Counted from the stretch's first letter, positions 1-6,107 are shown. The stretch: DNA of 7,469 nt from Actinobacteria bacterium UBA4719 (GCA_002404345.1 DHJN01000009.1:1-7469), one strand, 5' to 3'. Notes: generated by a model from the letters alone, not told the origin. A program made the numbers and translations.

Positions 1-60
1 CAGGTCGCCGGTGCCGGTCAAGTCGACGGCTGCCTCTAGGCTCAGCACTGCGTCATTCAC
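1..60 (-). CDS. N-terminal fragment of a leftward gene, possibly a YiiX-like cysteine peptidase/amidase family protein (partial)
   Basis: Read on the minus strand, a frame beginning with GTG at 60-58 runs open to the window edge. It encodes about 20 residues containing VLSLEAAVDLTGTGDL. This resembles, from memory, the start of actinobacterial YiiX/NlpC-P60-like proteins, which often open with a short helix followed by a 'GTGDxWLFRG' segment. Only the beginning of that motif is inside the window, so the family is a guess. In-frame GTG codons at 75-73, 78-76 and 90-88 are alternative starts, all lying in a 15-bp tandem repeat. None has a clear Shine-Dalgarno sequence. An in-frame stop lies just upstream of codons ACA GCA, so the start cannot lie much further out. 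It is divergent from the small membrane protein gene at 108. Confidence 0.42.
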   Translation of the reverse strand, partial: MNDAVLSLEAAVDLTGTGDL

Positions 61-97
61 GACTGAATCATTCACCACTGAATCATCCACCGAGGAG
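53..97. repeat. 15-bp tandem repeat, two near-identical copies plus a degenerate third
   Basis: Copies are TCATTCACGACTGAA (53-67), TCATTCACCACTGAA (68-82; one mismatch) and the diverged TCATCCACCGAGGAG (83-97). The copy junction contains the dyad TGAATCATTCA (64-74). The repeat lies in the divergent gap before the membrane-protein gene at 108. On the minus strand it overlaps the candidate start region of the leftward gene, where a 15-base period keeps the frame and reads V-N-D-S-V. It may be a slippage product, a binding site or both. Confidence 0.7.
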
Positions 98-107
98 TCT
101 GCTGTTC

Positions 108-362
108 ATGAACCTCTGGAAGGTTCTCGGTCTCGCCGGTCTTGCCGGTGTCGCGGCAGCAGGTGTCATCATCGCCCGTGAGCAGCGACAACGTACGCAG
201 CTGGCGCCCGAAGAGATCCGTACCCGGCTTCACGAGCGGCTCGAGCAGGCGCCCACGGCACCGACTTGGGGCGGCACCGTGCCGGACGTTCCCGTCAGCC
301 CAACGACGCGGCGGCGGTGGCTCCCACGACGGCGCCGACGTCGCGCCGCCCCGGTCCGCTAG
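108..362 (+). CDS. Small single-pass membrane protein with basic tail (84 aa, unknown function)
   Basis: The protein has a short N-terminus (MNLWK), one hydrophobic segment at about residues 6-22 rich in Gly, Ala, Leu and Val, then a charged region (AREQRQRTQLAPEEIRTRLH) and a strongly basic Arg-rich C-terminus. It matches the general form of small actinobacterial proteins that begin 'M(K/N)LWKxLGLAGxAGVAA', which have no known function. The charged part is probably cytoplasmic. The ATG start is favoured by GAGGAG at 92-97, about 10 bases upstream, which is a slightly long spacing. It diverges from the partial gene at the left edge. The Fic remnant follows in the same direction about 35 bases after the stop; co-transcription is possible but not shown. 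Confidence 0.7.
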   Translation: MNLWKVLGLAGLAGVAAAGVIIAREQRQRTQLAPEEIRTRLHERLEQAPTAPTWGGTVPDVPVSPTTRRRWLPRRRRRRAAPVR

Positions 363-396
363 TCCGACCAAGCGTGAGCGTGAGTGTTATTGCTGG

Positions 397-818
397 CCTC
401 CGTTGTCGGTCGAGTACTGGACGCCTTCTCGGGCAAGACACGCTCGTCGGCGGCAGGTCCGGACATTCGTCATCCCCGCTGAGAGGGGCCCCGGCCATCA
501 CCTGTCTTCCAAGATCGAGGGGCTGGAGGTAGGCGCTCGCCGTCTGCTACGCGCTGAGGTCGCACGCGGCCTGGGCGACGTTCCGAGCGACGTGACCGCG
601 CTGGAGGTGCTCGGCAACATCAACGCGATGGTCGCCGCCATCCGGAGTGCAGACGAAGGCGAACCCATCACGATCGAGCTGCTGCTCGACCTGCATCGAA
701 GGTTGTCGCCGGGACCCGGCTCGAAGCGCACGGAGGTCGTCTCCGTGAGGTCCAGAACTGGATTGGTGGCAGTGACGACAACCCTTGCGGCGCAGCTCCA
801 TTCAGGCGTCCACCGGTA
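397..818 (+). pseudogene. Fic-family (adenylyltransferase-type) gene remnant: frameshifted, internally deleted and 3'-truncated
   Basis: In frame 1, residues read SSKIEGLEVGARRLLRAEV (505 on), then EVLGNI and ELLLDLHRRL. This is the conserved 'SSxIEGL ... LHxxL' region upstream of the Fic core. At about 709-711 the homology moves to frame 3, as if one base had been lost, and continues GTRLEAHGGRLREVQNWIGG and then SDDNPCGAAPF. That is the Fic 'R..QNWIGGSDxNPCGAAFVPPPP' block. The proline block is itself garbled and homology stops at the 3' end of the opposing acetyltransferase gene. The catalytic HxFxxGNGR motif is absent. Upstream, VEYWTPSR ... VRTFVIPA (409-477) looks like the Fic N-terminus. 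It joins the SSKIEG segment almost directly, suggesting an internal deletion. Intact relatives are generally well over 300 residues and use ATP to modify target proteins; this copy cannot do so. Sequencing error could explain the frameshift but not the missing 3' half. Confidence 0.8.
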
Positions 819-1887
819 GGTCGCGGTGCCACGACTGGGTGATGTACGACGTGCGGAAACCTGTGGAGGCGTAGAGGTCGACGGCACCCGTGGGCGAGTC
901 GGCGTCAACCTCGAGCCCGACGCGGTCGCGGCCGCGCTCGGCGGCGTCAACGATGACCGTATTCAGCAGCGACCGGGCGACTCCGGTTCCGCGGGCGGAC
1001 CGCAGCACGCCGAGGTAGGCGACGTAGCTGCCGTCGGGGGCGTCGCCATCGCCAGGTGAAACGGTGGCGACGAGCACTCCAGCAGGTCGTGGGGCGTCAG
1101 CGGAGTCGTCGACCAGCTCGGCGATCCACCAATGGTCCCAGCGGTGCCCGGGATCCTCGCGCAGCCGCGAACAGAACTCGTCGAACGTCTCGTAGTGGTA
1201 GTTGAAGTGGTCGGTGAACGCCTCCTCGAGGACGTCGTGCACCGTGACGAGGTCCTCCTGCTCTGGCATGCCGTGGCCTGCCCGGCGGACCCGCCGAACG
1301 ACGACAGCCGGATCCAGCTCGGGTGGCGCCTCCAGGTCCGCCTCCGCTGGCGTGACCGGGCGGCTCATCTGCAACCAGGTCGCTGTGTGCGTGAAGCCGG
1401 CGCCGGCGAGCCAGCGCTTCTGTCGCGCGTCGTCCTCGAAGGCGCCACTGTCCATCTGGGTGACGTCCAGGCCGCGATCGAGCGCGAGGTCGGCGGAGGC
1501 GTGTGCCGTCCATGCGAACAGAGCCTCGGCGATCTTGTCGGCCGTGCCCGCCTCGAGCTCGGGGTCCACCACGACGGAGACAAGCGCGCGCCCCGCGGCA
1601 CGGTCGTGCACCGTCGCCCAGCCCCGCGCCTTTGCCGCCTCATCGCGTAGTAACAGGTGACGGTGGGTCTTCAAGCCCGTCGCGCTGACGTCGGCGTCGA
1701 CGACGTCTCGGGTGGTTGAGGACCGGCCGCGAGCGGCGACCTCGTGGCGTTGCAGAAGTGCGTGCAGGTCGGCTGCGTCGACGACAGCCCGCGGGGTGAC
1801 CAAAACCCAACCGGGCGGTAGTGTCGCGGACCCGATCTCCTGGTATTCGAGGGAGGTAACGGGGCGAGAGTCGGCTTGGGGCTTCAC
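802..1887 (-). CDS. Tandem-GNAT N-acetyltransferase (361 aa)
   Basis: A two-domain GNAT protein with a mycothiol-synthase-like layout. The N-terminal half (about 25-178) ends with a GNAT-style beta strand (GAGFTHTATWLQMSRP). The C-terminal half (about 195-358) has the acetyl-CoA pyrophosphate loop RSARGTGVA at 296-304. It is followed by VGLEVDADSPTGAVDLYASTGF, the usual 'LxVxxxNxxAxxLYxxxGF' segment. Only the second domain shows a good acetyl-CoA loop, so the first may be structural. It would transfer an acetyl group from acetyl-CoA to an unknown amine. It is longer than typical MshD, so I do not call it mycothiol synthase. GTG at 1887-1885 is preferred because longer versions of the frame, up to 2136, would run into the amrS gene and read low-complexity sequence. 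It diverges from amrS and its 3' end slightly overlaps the Fic remnant. Confidence 0.87.
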   Translation of the reverse strand: MKPQADSRPVTSLEYQEIGSATLPPGWVLVTPRAVVDAADLHALLQRHEVAARGRSSTTRDVVDADVSATGLKTHRHLLLRDEAAKARGWATVHDRAAGRALVSVVVDPELEAGTADKIAEALFAWTAHASADLALDRGLDVTQMDSGAFEDDARQKRWLAGAGFTHTATWLQMSRPVTPAEADLEAPPELDPAVVVRRVRRAGHGMPEQEDLVTVHDVLEEAFTDHFNYHYETFDEFCSRLREDPGHRWDHWWIAELVDDSADAPRPAGVLVATVSPGDGDAPDGSYVAYLGVLRSARGTGVARSLLNTVIVDAAERGRDRVGLEVDADSPTGAVDLYASTGFRTSYITQSWHRDLPVDA

Positions 1888-1922
1888 ACCACCATTCTGC
1901 CGCACGTTGTCCCCGGCGTCCG
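1888..1922 (-). promoter_or_regulatory. Candidate promoter giving a leaderless mRNA for the acetyltransferase
   Basis: On the minus strand, CAGAAT (1899-1894) lies six bases before the GTG start at 1887. It matches the actinobacterial -10 pattern at its second and last positions. A 17-base spacer leads to CGGACG (1922-1917), which has only GAC in common with TTGACA. No Shine-Dalgarno sequence is present. Transcription beginning on the GTG itself would be leaderless, which is common in actinobacteria. This is a prediction from spacing alone. Confidence 0.3.
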
Positions 1923-2054
1923 TATCCGGCTTCGGACGACGAGTATCGGCGCATCCGCCGAACTGGAACCCGCCAGTGCGAAGGGCAGCGTGTGGTGGCG
2001 AGCTGAGGTGACTCTCGACCGGCCACTGACCTCCATGTTCCGCCAGCAGGGTCG

Positions 2055-2073
2055 TAGAGTTAAGTTCTGGAGG
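2055..2073 (+). promoter_or_regulatory. amrS ribosome binding site, with a possible -10 box just upstream
   Basis: GGAGG at 2069-2073 lies six bases before ATG 2080 and decides the amrS start against the TTG at 1876 that opens the longer frame. TAGAGT at 2055-2060 fits a TAnnnT -10 element, giving a very short leader. No convincing -35 box is visible at the right distance. The ribosome binding site is much better supported than the promoter. Confidence 0.55.
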
Positions 2074-2079
2074 CAAGCG

Positions 2080-3186
2080 ATGGACGACGCCATCACTCTC
2101 GACGACCCGCACACCGTGCCCACGCGGTTCTGGCACTCATTGGAGGACGGCAGAGTCCAGTGCGACGTGTGCCCGCGCGCCTGTCGGCTGCATGAGGGCC
2201 AACGTGGGTTGTGCTTCGTCCGGGCCCGCGTGGATGACCAGATCGTCCTGACTTCCTACGGTCGCTCAAGCGGGTTCTGCGTGGATCCCGTCGAGAAGAA
2301 GCCGCTCAACCACTTCCTGCCTGGCAGCGCTGTCCTGTCCTTCGGCACCGCGGGCTGCAACCTGGCCTGCAAGTTCTGCCAGAACTGGGACATCTCCAAG
2401 TCACGGGAGATCGACACGCTGGCAGACTCCGCTACTCCGGATGCCCTGGCGCGCACGGCCGATGCTCTCGGTTGTCGTAGCGTCGCGTTCACCTACAACG
2501 ACCCGGTGATCTTCTGGGAGTATGCCGCGGACGTCGCCGATGCCTGTCATGAGGTCGGGATAAAGGCGATCGCGGTGACCGCGGGCTACATGTGCCCGGA
2601 GCCGCGCGCCGCGTTCTACCGGCACATGGATGCCGCGAACGTCGACCTCAAGGCGTTTACCGAGGACTTCTACCATCGAACCTGTGCCGCCCGGCTCGCC
2701 GACGTGCTGGACACGCTGCGTTACCTCCGGTTCGAGACCGACGTGTGGCTCGAGATCACCACTCTGCTGATCCCCGGCCACAACGACTCCGATGACGAGG
2801 TCGACGCCGAAACCCGTTGGATCGCAAGCGAGCTCGGCACCGAGGTGCCGTTGCACCTCTCCGCATTCCACCCGGACTACAAGATGATGGACGTCCCGCA
2901 CACCCCGGCGGCCACACTCACCCGCGCGCGCCGCATCGCCCTCGACAACGGGCTGCGATACGTCTACACCGGCAACGTCCACGACACCGACGGCGGCACG
3001 ACGACCTGTCCGGGCTGCGACACCGAGGTCGTGGTCCGCGACTGGTACGCGATGCGTCGTTACCTGCTGGACGACCACGGCGCCTGTAGTGCCTGCGGCA
3101 CGCAGATCCCGGGCGTGTATGACGGCCCGGCCGGTCAATGGGGCAGGCGTCGCCTGCCGGTGTCCATCGCCAACGCCGGTCGGTGA
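2080..3186 (+). CDS. amrS: AmmeMemoRadiSam system radical SAM enzyme (AmrS-type, 368 aa)
   Basis: The radical SAM iron-sulfur motif CxxxCxxC is C93-C97-C100 (GCNLACKFCQNWDIS), a layout typical of AmrS and pyruvate-formate-lyase-activase-like relatives. It is preceded by the family N-terminal Cys cluster C28, C31, C35 and C45 (CDVCPRACRLHEG..GLC). VEKKPLNHFLPG and SFGTAGCN are further family signatures. The middle carries YNDPVIFWEY, VTAGY, NVDLKAF and LIPGHNDS. The C-terminus has two Cys pairs, C310/C313 and C336/C339, probably a metal-binding ribbon. The enzyme would cleave S-adenosylmethionine reductively to make a 5'-deoxyadenosyl radical; its physiological substrate is not established. 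It is full length for the family. A MEMO/AmrB gene follows 56 bases downstream on the same strand, which supports the name and suggests an operon. No AMMECR1 gene is seen. Confidence 0.93.
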   Translation: MDDAITLDDPHTVPTRFWHSLEDGRVQCDVCPRACRLHEGQRGLCFVRARVDDQIVLTSYGRSSGFCVDPVEKKPLNHFLPGSAVLSFGTAGCNLACKFCQNWDISKSREIDTLADSATPDALARTADALGCRSVAFTYNDPVIFWEYAADVADACHEVGIKAIAVTAGYMCPEPRAAFYRHMDAANVDLKAFTEDFYHRTCAARLADVLDTLRYLRFETDVWLEITTLLIPGHNDSDDEVDAETRWIASELGTEVPLHLSAFHPDYKMMDVPHTPAATLTRARRIALDNGLRYVYTGNVHDTDGGTTTCPGCDTEVVVRDWYAMRRYLLDDHGACSACGTQIPGVYDGPAGQWGRRRLPVSIANAGR

Positions 3187-3193
3187 GCCCAGT

Positions 3194-3234
3194 GGGGAGC
3201 CTGGTTGGGAATTCGGCGGGGAGCCCTGTTGGGA
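3194..3234 (+). repeat. Two imperfect 17-bp direct repeats just before the memo start
   Basis: GGGGAGCCTGGTTGGGA (3194-3210) and GGGGAGCCCTGTTGGGA (3218-3234) differ at two bases and start 24 bases apart. They lie in the short gap between amrS and the preferred memo start. The second copy runs into the memo ribosome binding site. Confidence 0.65.
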
Positions 3235-3236
3235 GG
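3231..3236 (+). promoter_or_regulatory. memo ribosome binding site
   Basis: GGGAGG lies six bases before GTG 3243. It favours that start over two in-frame upstream candidates: ATG 3138, inside amrS, and GTG 3183, which overlaps the amrS stop as GTGA. The resulting N-terminus, VRPAAVAGSFYPGD, matches where MEMO proteins usually begin. Confidence 0.7.
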
Positions 3237-3242
3237 TCGGTC

Positions 3243-4061
3243 GTGCGGCCGGCGGCCGTGGCTGGCTCCTTCTACCCTGGCGACGCCGACGAGCTCTCCG
3301 CGGTCGTTGACGACCTTCTGGAGCGGGCACGGCTCCGGGCATCGGACGGCGCCGTCGCCCCGGCGCCGGTTGCCCTCGTGTCCCCGCACGCCGGCTACCT
3401 CTACTCGGGCCCGGTGGCCGCGTCGGCATACGAAAGGTTGCGTGACCGGCCAGTGCATCGCATCGCCGTTCTGGGGCCAGCTCACTTCGTCCCGCTGACC
3501 GGCATCGCCGTGCCGTCGGCTGCGGCGTTCGCCACGCCGATTGGCGAGATACCGGTTGAGGTTCACACGTGTGCCGCTCTGGCCGAGCGGCACGAATGCG
3601 TCACCGTTGACGACCGCCCCCATCGGCCGGAGCACTCGATCGAGGTCCAGCTGCCGTTCCTGCAGCGCGTGCTGGCCGGCGGATGGACCTTCGTCCCGCT
3701 CGCGGTCGGCGTGACCGCGCCGGAGCAGGTTGCTGACGTGCTGGACACCCTGTGCGTCGACGGCGACGTGCTGCCGGTGGTCAGCACCGACCTGTCCCAC
3801 TACCTCGATCAGGTGAGCGCGCAACGACGCGATCGGCATACGGCGGAGGCTGTGGTGGACCGGGATGCCGCAGCTATCGGTCCGCACGACGCGTGCGGCG
3901 TGTTCGCCCTTCGCGGTCTCCTGCACTGGGCGAGCCGGAATGCGCTCGACGTGCGGCTGCTGCACCTGGGCACCTCTGCTGACACTGTCGGAGACCCACA
4001 GCGCGTGGTCGGCTATGCCGCGTTCGCGCTGTTGCCGTCGACGGGTGTTGGCTCACGGTGA
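3243..4061 (+). CDS. amrB: AmmeMemoRadiSam system protein B (MEMO1 family, 272 aa)
   Basis: MEMO family protein with the hallmarks in order: RPAAVAGSFYPGD at the N-terminus, VSPHAGYLYSGPVAASAY (H49), VLGPAHF (H81), EHSIEVQLPFLQ (130-141), VSTDLSHYL (180-188) and DACG (C218). H49 and H81 fall at the same numbers as the metal-binding histidines of human MEMO1. C218 sits where MEMO1 has C244. The fold is related to non-heme iron LigB-type dioxygenases. Human MEMO1 is reported to bind iron or copper, but the bacterial function is unknown. The protein is probably cytoplasmic, with no signal or membrane segment. The length fits the family. It probably shares an operon with amrS. The 3' end lies 21 bases from the end of the convergent dehydrogenase gene, with no obvious terminator hairpin between them. 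Confidence 0.93.
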   Translation: MRPAAVAGSFYPGDADELSAVVDDLLERARLRASDGAVAPAPVALVSPHAGYLYSGPVAASAYERLRDRPVHRIAVLGPAHFVPLTGIAVPSAAAFATPIGEIPVEVHTCAALAERHECVTVDDRPHRPEHSIEVQLPFLQRVLAGGWTFVPLAVGVTAPEQVADVLDTLCVDGDVLPVVSTDLSHYLDQVSAQRRDRHTAEAVVDRDAAAIGPHDACGVFALRGLLHWASRNALDVRLLHLGTSADTVGDPQRVVGYAAFALLPSTGVGSR

Positions 4062-4082
4062 CGTCGGGACTCGCCGATGTGA

Positions 4083-5096
4083 TCAGGTCAAGGTCAGAAC
4101 TGCGGCGCCCCGTACGCGACCCTCGGCAAGATCCCGTAGCGCCACGTCGGCGTGCTCGAAAGGGACGGGAGTCGTGGTGATCTCGACCCCGAGCCGCTGC
4201 GCCAGGACAAGGAACTCCTCTCCGTCACCGCGGGTATTGCTCGTGACGCTGCAGACGGTGCGCTCTCCGAACAAGTGGCGTTGGTAGTCCAAAGTCGGAA
4301 TGTCGCTCATGTGGATGCCGGCCAGGGCCAGCGTCCCACCAGGGCCCAAGGACTCCAGTGCCAGCGGCACCAGGTCTCCGGCCGGCGCGAAGATGATCGC
4401 CGCGTCGAGGGGCACCGGTGCCGGGTCGAACGGCCCACCCACCGACGCCGCGCCGAGCAGCGTGGCGAGCTCGCGTGCTTCTTGACCGCGCGTCAGGACG
4501 TGCACCTCCGCGCCCTGGGCGATGGCCACCTGTGCGGTGAGGTGCGCGCTGGCGCCGAAACCGTAGATCCCGAGGCGACCTCCCGGAGGTACCTGTGCGC
4601 GCTGCAGGGAGCGGTATCCGATGATCCCGGCGCACAGGAGCGGCGCGGCCTGTTCATCCGCGAACGAGGTCGGTATCCGGTAGGCGAAAACCTCTGGTAC
4701 CACGGCGAACTCGGCATACCCCCCGTCCACGTCCCATCCCGTGTAACGCGACTCGGGGCACAGGTTCTCGCGGCCGGTGCGGCACCACCGGCACGTACCG
4801 CAGGTGTGCCTCAACCACGCGATGCCGACGCGGTCACCGGTCAGAAAACGGCTCGCGCCCTCACCGAGCTGGACGACCTCGCCCACGACCTCATGCCCGG
4901 GGACCACCTCACTGTGTCTGGGTGGCAGATCACCCTCAGCCAGGTGCAGGTCGGTGCGGCAGACACCGCAGGCACGGACCCGGACCAGTACCTCGCCCGG
5001 CCTCGGTATCGGTACAGGGCGTTCGACCAGGGCCAGCGGGGACTGGCTGATCGGCCGGGGTGTGGAGACCACCCACGCACGCATCATGTTCGTCAT
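4083..5096 (-). CDS. adhA: Zinc-dependent alcohol dehydrogenase, AdhA-type (337 aa)
   Basis: Medium-chain, zinc-type dehydrogenase that would oxidise alcohols or reduce aldehydes with NAD(P). Catalytic zinc ligands are C46 (CGVCRTDLH), H68/E69 (PGHEVVGEV) and C155 (PLLCAG). The structural zinc lobe has C99, C102, C105 and C113 ([15 protein letters not shown]). The nucleotide-binding turn is [10 protein letters not shown] (176-185). Overall order and the '[16 protein letters not shown]' segment resemble mycobacterial AdhA and the zinc-binding dehydrogenase subfamily to which it belongs. The true substrate cannot be read from the sequence. ATG 5096-5094 is preferred because GTGAGG (minus strand, 5108-5103) lies about six bases upstream. 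A GTG at 5108 would use that same site as codons. Nearby ATG codons at 5087 and 5084 are less well placed. It is convergent with amrB and divergent from the RNase H gene. Confidence 0.9.
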   Translation of the reverse strand: MTNMMRAWVVSTPRPISQSPLALVERPVPIPRPGEVLVRVRACGVCRTDLHLAEGDLPPRHSEVVPGHEVVGEVVQLGEGASRFLTGDRVGIAWLRHTCGTCRWCRTGRENLCPESRYTGWDVDGGYAEFAVVPEVFAYRIPTSFADEQAAPLLCAGIIGYRSLQRAQVPPGGRLGIYGFGASAHLTAQVAIAQGAEVHVLTRGQEARELATLLGAASVGGPFDPAPVPLDAAIIFAPAGDLVPLALESLGPGGTLALAGIHMSDIPTLDYQRHLFGERTVCSVTSNTRGDGEEFLVLAQRLGVEITTTPVPFEHADVALRDLAEGRVRGAAVLTLT

Positions 5097-5384
5097 GACA
5101 CACCTCACATCGTCCCTGGGTCGGTGGAACCGCCAGCCGCACCGGCTGAAGGACCCTATGCTTCCGCGTCGCGGGGGCGGATGCCATGAGGCCGCTCCAT
5201 CGAGAGTGGAGTCGACGACATCGGACTAGGCGGCACGAACATCTCGAGGGAGTACCAGGCGCACCAGCCACGCACGCACTGCCCCAACGGGATCAACGGC
5301 GGCTGTCGCGCCTACGCTCGGTCGCCGGAACAATTCGTCGAGCTCAAGAGGGCGCCGTCGAAGCCAACAAGAAGAGGGACTGAC
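5097..5384. other. 288-base divergent spacer between adhA and the RNase H gene
   Basis: No gene can be called with confidence. It should hold both outward promoters. Possible -10 elements are TAGGGT on the minus strand (5158-5153) and TATGCT on the plus strand (5157-5162), neither with a convincing -35 box. A 65-codon plus-strand frame (5186-5383) is very Arg/His-rich and looks spurious. A second open frame, in phase with RNase H (5190-5384), has more protein-like composition but no start codon; see findings. Confidence 0.5.
5374..5378 (+). promoter_or_regulatory. RNase H ribosome binding site
   Basis: GAGGG within AAGAGGGA lies six bases upstream of ATG 5385. It fixes the start at the ATG and argues against an N-terminal extension into the open frame upstream. 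Confidence 0.65.
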
Positions 5385-5909
5385 ATGTCGGATGGATCGT
5401 TGACCGTGGGCACCGACGGTGCGTGCCTGGGCAACCCAGGGCCGGCCGGCTGGGCTTGGGTGGACGAGCACGGCAACTACCACTCGTCCGGGCAGGTCGC
5501 CGGCACCAACAACATCGCCGAGCTGCGAGCTGTGCTCGACGCACTGGTAGACCACCCCGACATTGCTCATCTGGTCATCCAGATCGACTCGACGTATGCC
5601 CGTGACTGCTCCACCACCTGGCGTGCCGGCTGGCAGCGCAACGGGATGCGCAACTCCAAGAAGGAGCCGGTGAAGAACGCCGGCATCGTCAAGGACATCT
5701 GGGCCGCCCTGGATGCTCGGGCCGGCACGGTGAAATTCGTCAAGGTGCCCGGGCACGACCCGGGCAACAAGTTCCCGCTGAACACCGCCGCCGACATCCT
5801 GGCCAACGACGCCGCCGAGAAGGCAGCAGCCGGTATGCCGGCCGAGACGATCTCGACCATCGACCTGGCCAGCGTCAAGCCGCGCCCGACGTCGTTCGGC
5901 AAGTGGTGA
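5385..5909 (+). CDS. rnhA: Ribonuclease HI (174 aa)
   Basis: Cleaves the RNA strand of RNA-DNA hybrids in a metal-dependent reaction in the cytoplasm. All four carboxylates of the active site are visible: D11 (VGTDGACLGNPGPAGWAW), E46 (TNNIAELRAVLDAL), D68 (VIQIDSTYARDC) and D137 (NTAADILANDAAEKAA). The flexible-loop histidine is H124 (VPGHDPGNKFP). The basic 'handle' region is WRAGWQRNGMRNSKKEPVKN (79-98), close to the E. coli arrangement but with NGM in place of the usual GW pair. Length is slightly above the E. coli protein owing to a short C-terminal tail. A GAGGG site precedes the ATG. No partner gene lies downstream on the same strand; a tandem repeat and a hairpin follow. Confidence 0.93.
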   Translation: MSDGSLTVGTDGACLGNPGPAGWAWVDEHGNYHSSGQVAGTNNIAELRAVLDALVDHPDIAHLVIQIDSTYARDCSTTWRAGWQRNGMRNSKKEPVKNAGIVKDIWAALDARAGTVKFVKVPGHDPGNKFPLNTAADILANDAAEKAAAGMPAETISTIDLASVKPRPTSFGKW

Positions 5910-5918
5910 ACATCCACC

Positions 5919-5978
5919 GCTGAGCTCGACAGCTGAGCTCGACAGCTGAGCACCACAGCTGAGCACCACAGCTGAGCT
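5919..5978 (+). repeat. 13-bp tandem repeat, 4.6 copies in an A-A-B-B-(A) pattern
   Basis: Unit A, GCTGAGCTCGACA, occupies 5919-5931 and 5932-5944. Unit B, GCTGAGCACCACA, occupies 5945-5957 and 5958-5970. A partial unit, GCTGAGCT, ends at 5978. Within each pair the copies are identical; A and B differ only in bases 8-10. The array starts nine bases after the RNase H stop codon and is non-coding in my reading. Each junction creates the palindrome CAGCTG. Confidence 0.9.
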
Positions 5979-6066
5979 AACGCCCCTGTCTTGGTCGATG
6001 CCGACTTCGCCACGAACATCCAGCCGTACCCCGTTTCCGCTCTCCTGCGCGGTCACTGCCAAGGTC

Positions 6067-6107
6067 ACCTCTAGGACCCAGAGGTATGCCGTGTGGCTGG
6101 GTCCTTT
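6067..6107 (+). terminator. Terminator-like hairpin downstream of RNase H, overlapping the cupredoxin 3' end
   Basis: AGGACCCAG (6073-6081) pairs perfectly with CTGGGTCCT (6097-6105) around a 15-base loop. On the plus strand the stem runs into only a short T tract (TTTC), so termination would be modest. The left arm includes the stop codon of the leftward cupredoxin gene, whose own downstream sequence has no T run. The hairpin is therefore better placed to end rightward transcription from rnhA. The overlapping alternative pairing ACCTCT/AGAGGT (6067-6072 with 6080-6085) competes with it. Confidence 0.5.

Noticed and set aside
53..97. The 15-bp repeats as the start of a CRISPR array
   Set aside because: Copies are contiguous with no spacers and too short.
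2..181. Plus-strand Ser/Thr-rich open frame entering from the left edge
   Set aside because: It is produced by the 15-bp repeat, overlaps the well-started membrane protein in another frame, and lacks any recognisable domain.
1876..2079. N-terminal extension of amrS from TTG 1876
   Set aside because: The extension has no family match and crosses the divergent promoter region. ATG 2080 has GGAGG at the right distance.
2401..3429. Long minus-strand frame (342 codons) opposite amrS and memo
   Set aside because: It is a shadow frame typical of high-GC coding DNA: low-complexity Arg/Pro/Gly composition, no recognisable domain, and complete overlap with two clear family proteins.
3135..3965. Minus-strand frame (276 codons) opposite memo
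   Set aside because: Antisense shadow with no signature; memo on the other strand is unambiguous.
4152..5189. Long plus-strand frame (345 codons) opposite the alcohol dehydrogenase
   Set aside because: It is antisense to a gene with all zinc-ligand and Rossmann motifs; its own translation has no domain signature.
5186..5383. 65-codon frame just upstream of RNase H, ending one base before its ATG
   Set aside because: The spacing resembles an operon, but the translation is strongly Arg/His-rich with no signature and no good ribosome site, so it is not called as a gene.
5226..6068. Long minus-strand frame (280 codons) opposite RNase HI
   Set aside because: It is antisense to a gene with all catalytic residues. 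The Ser/Cys/Val runs come from translating the 13-bp repeat.
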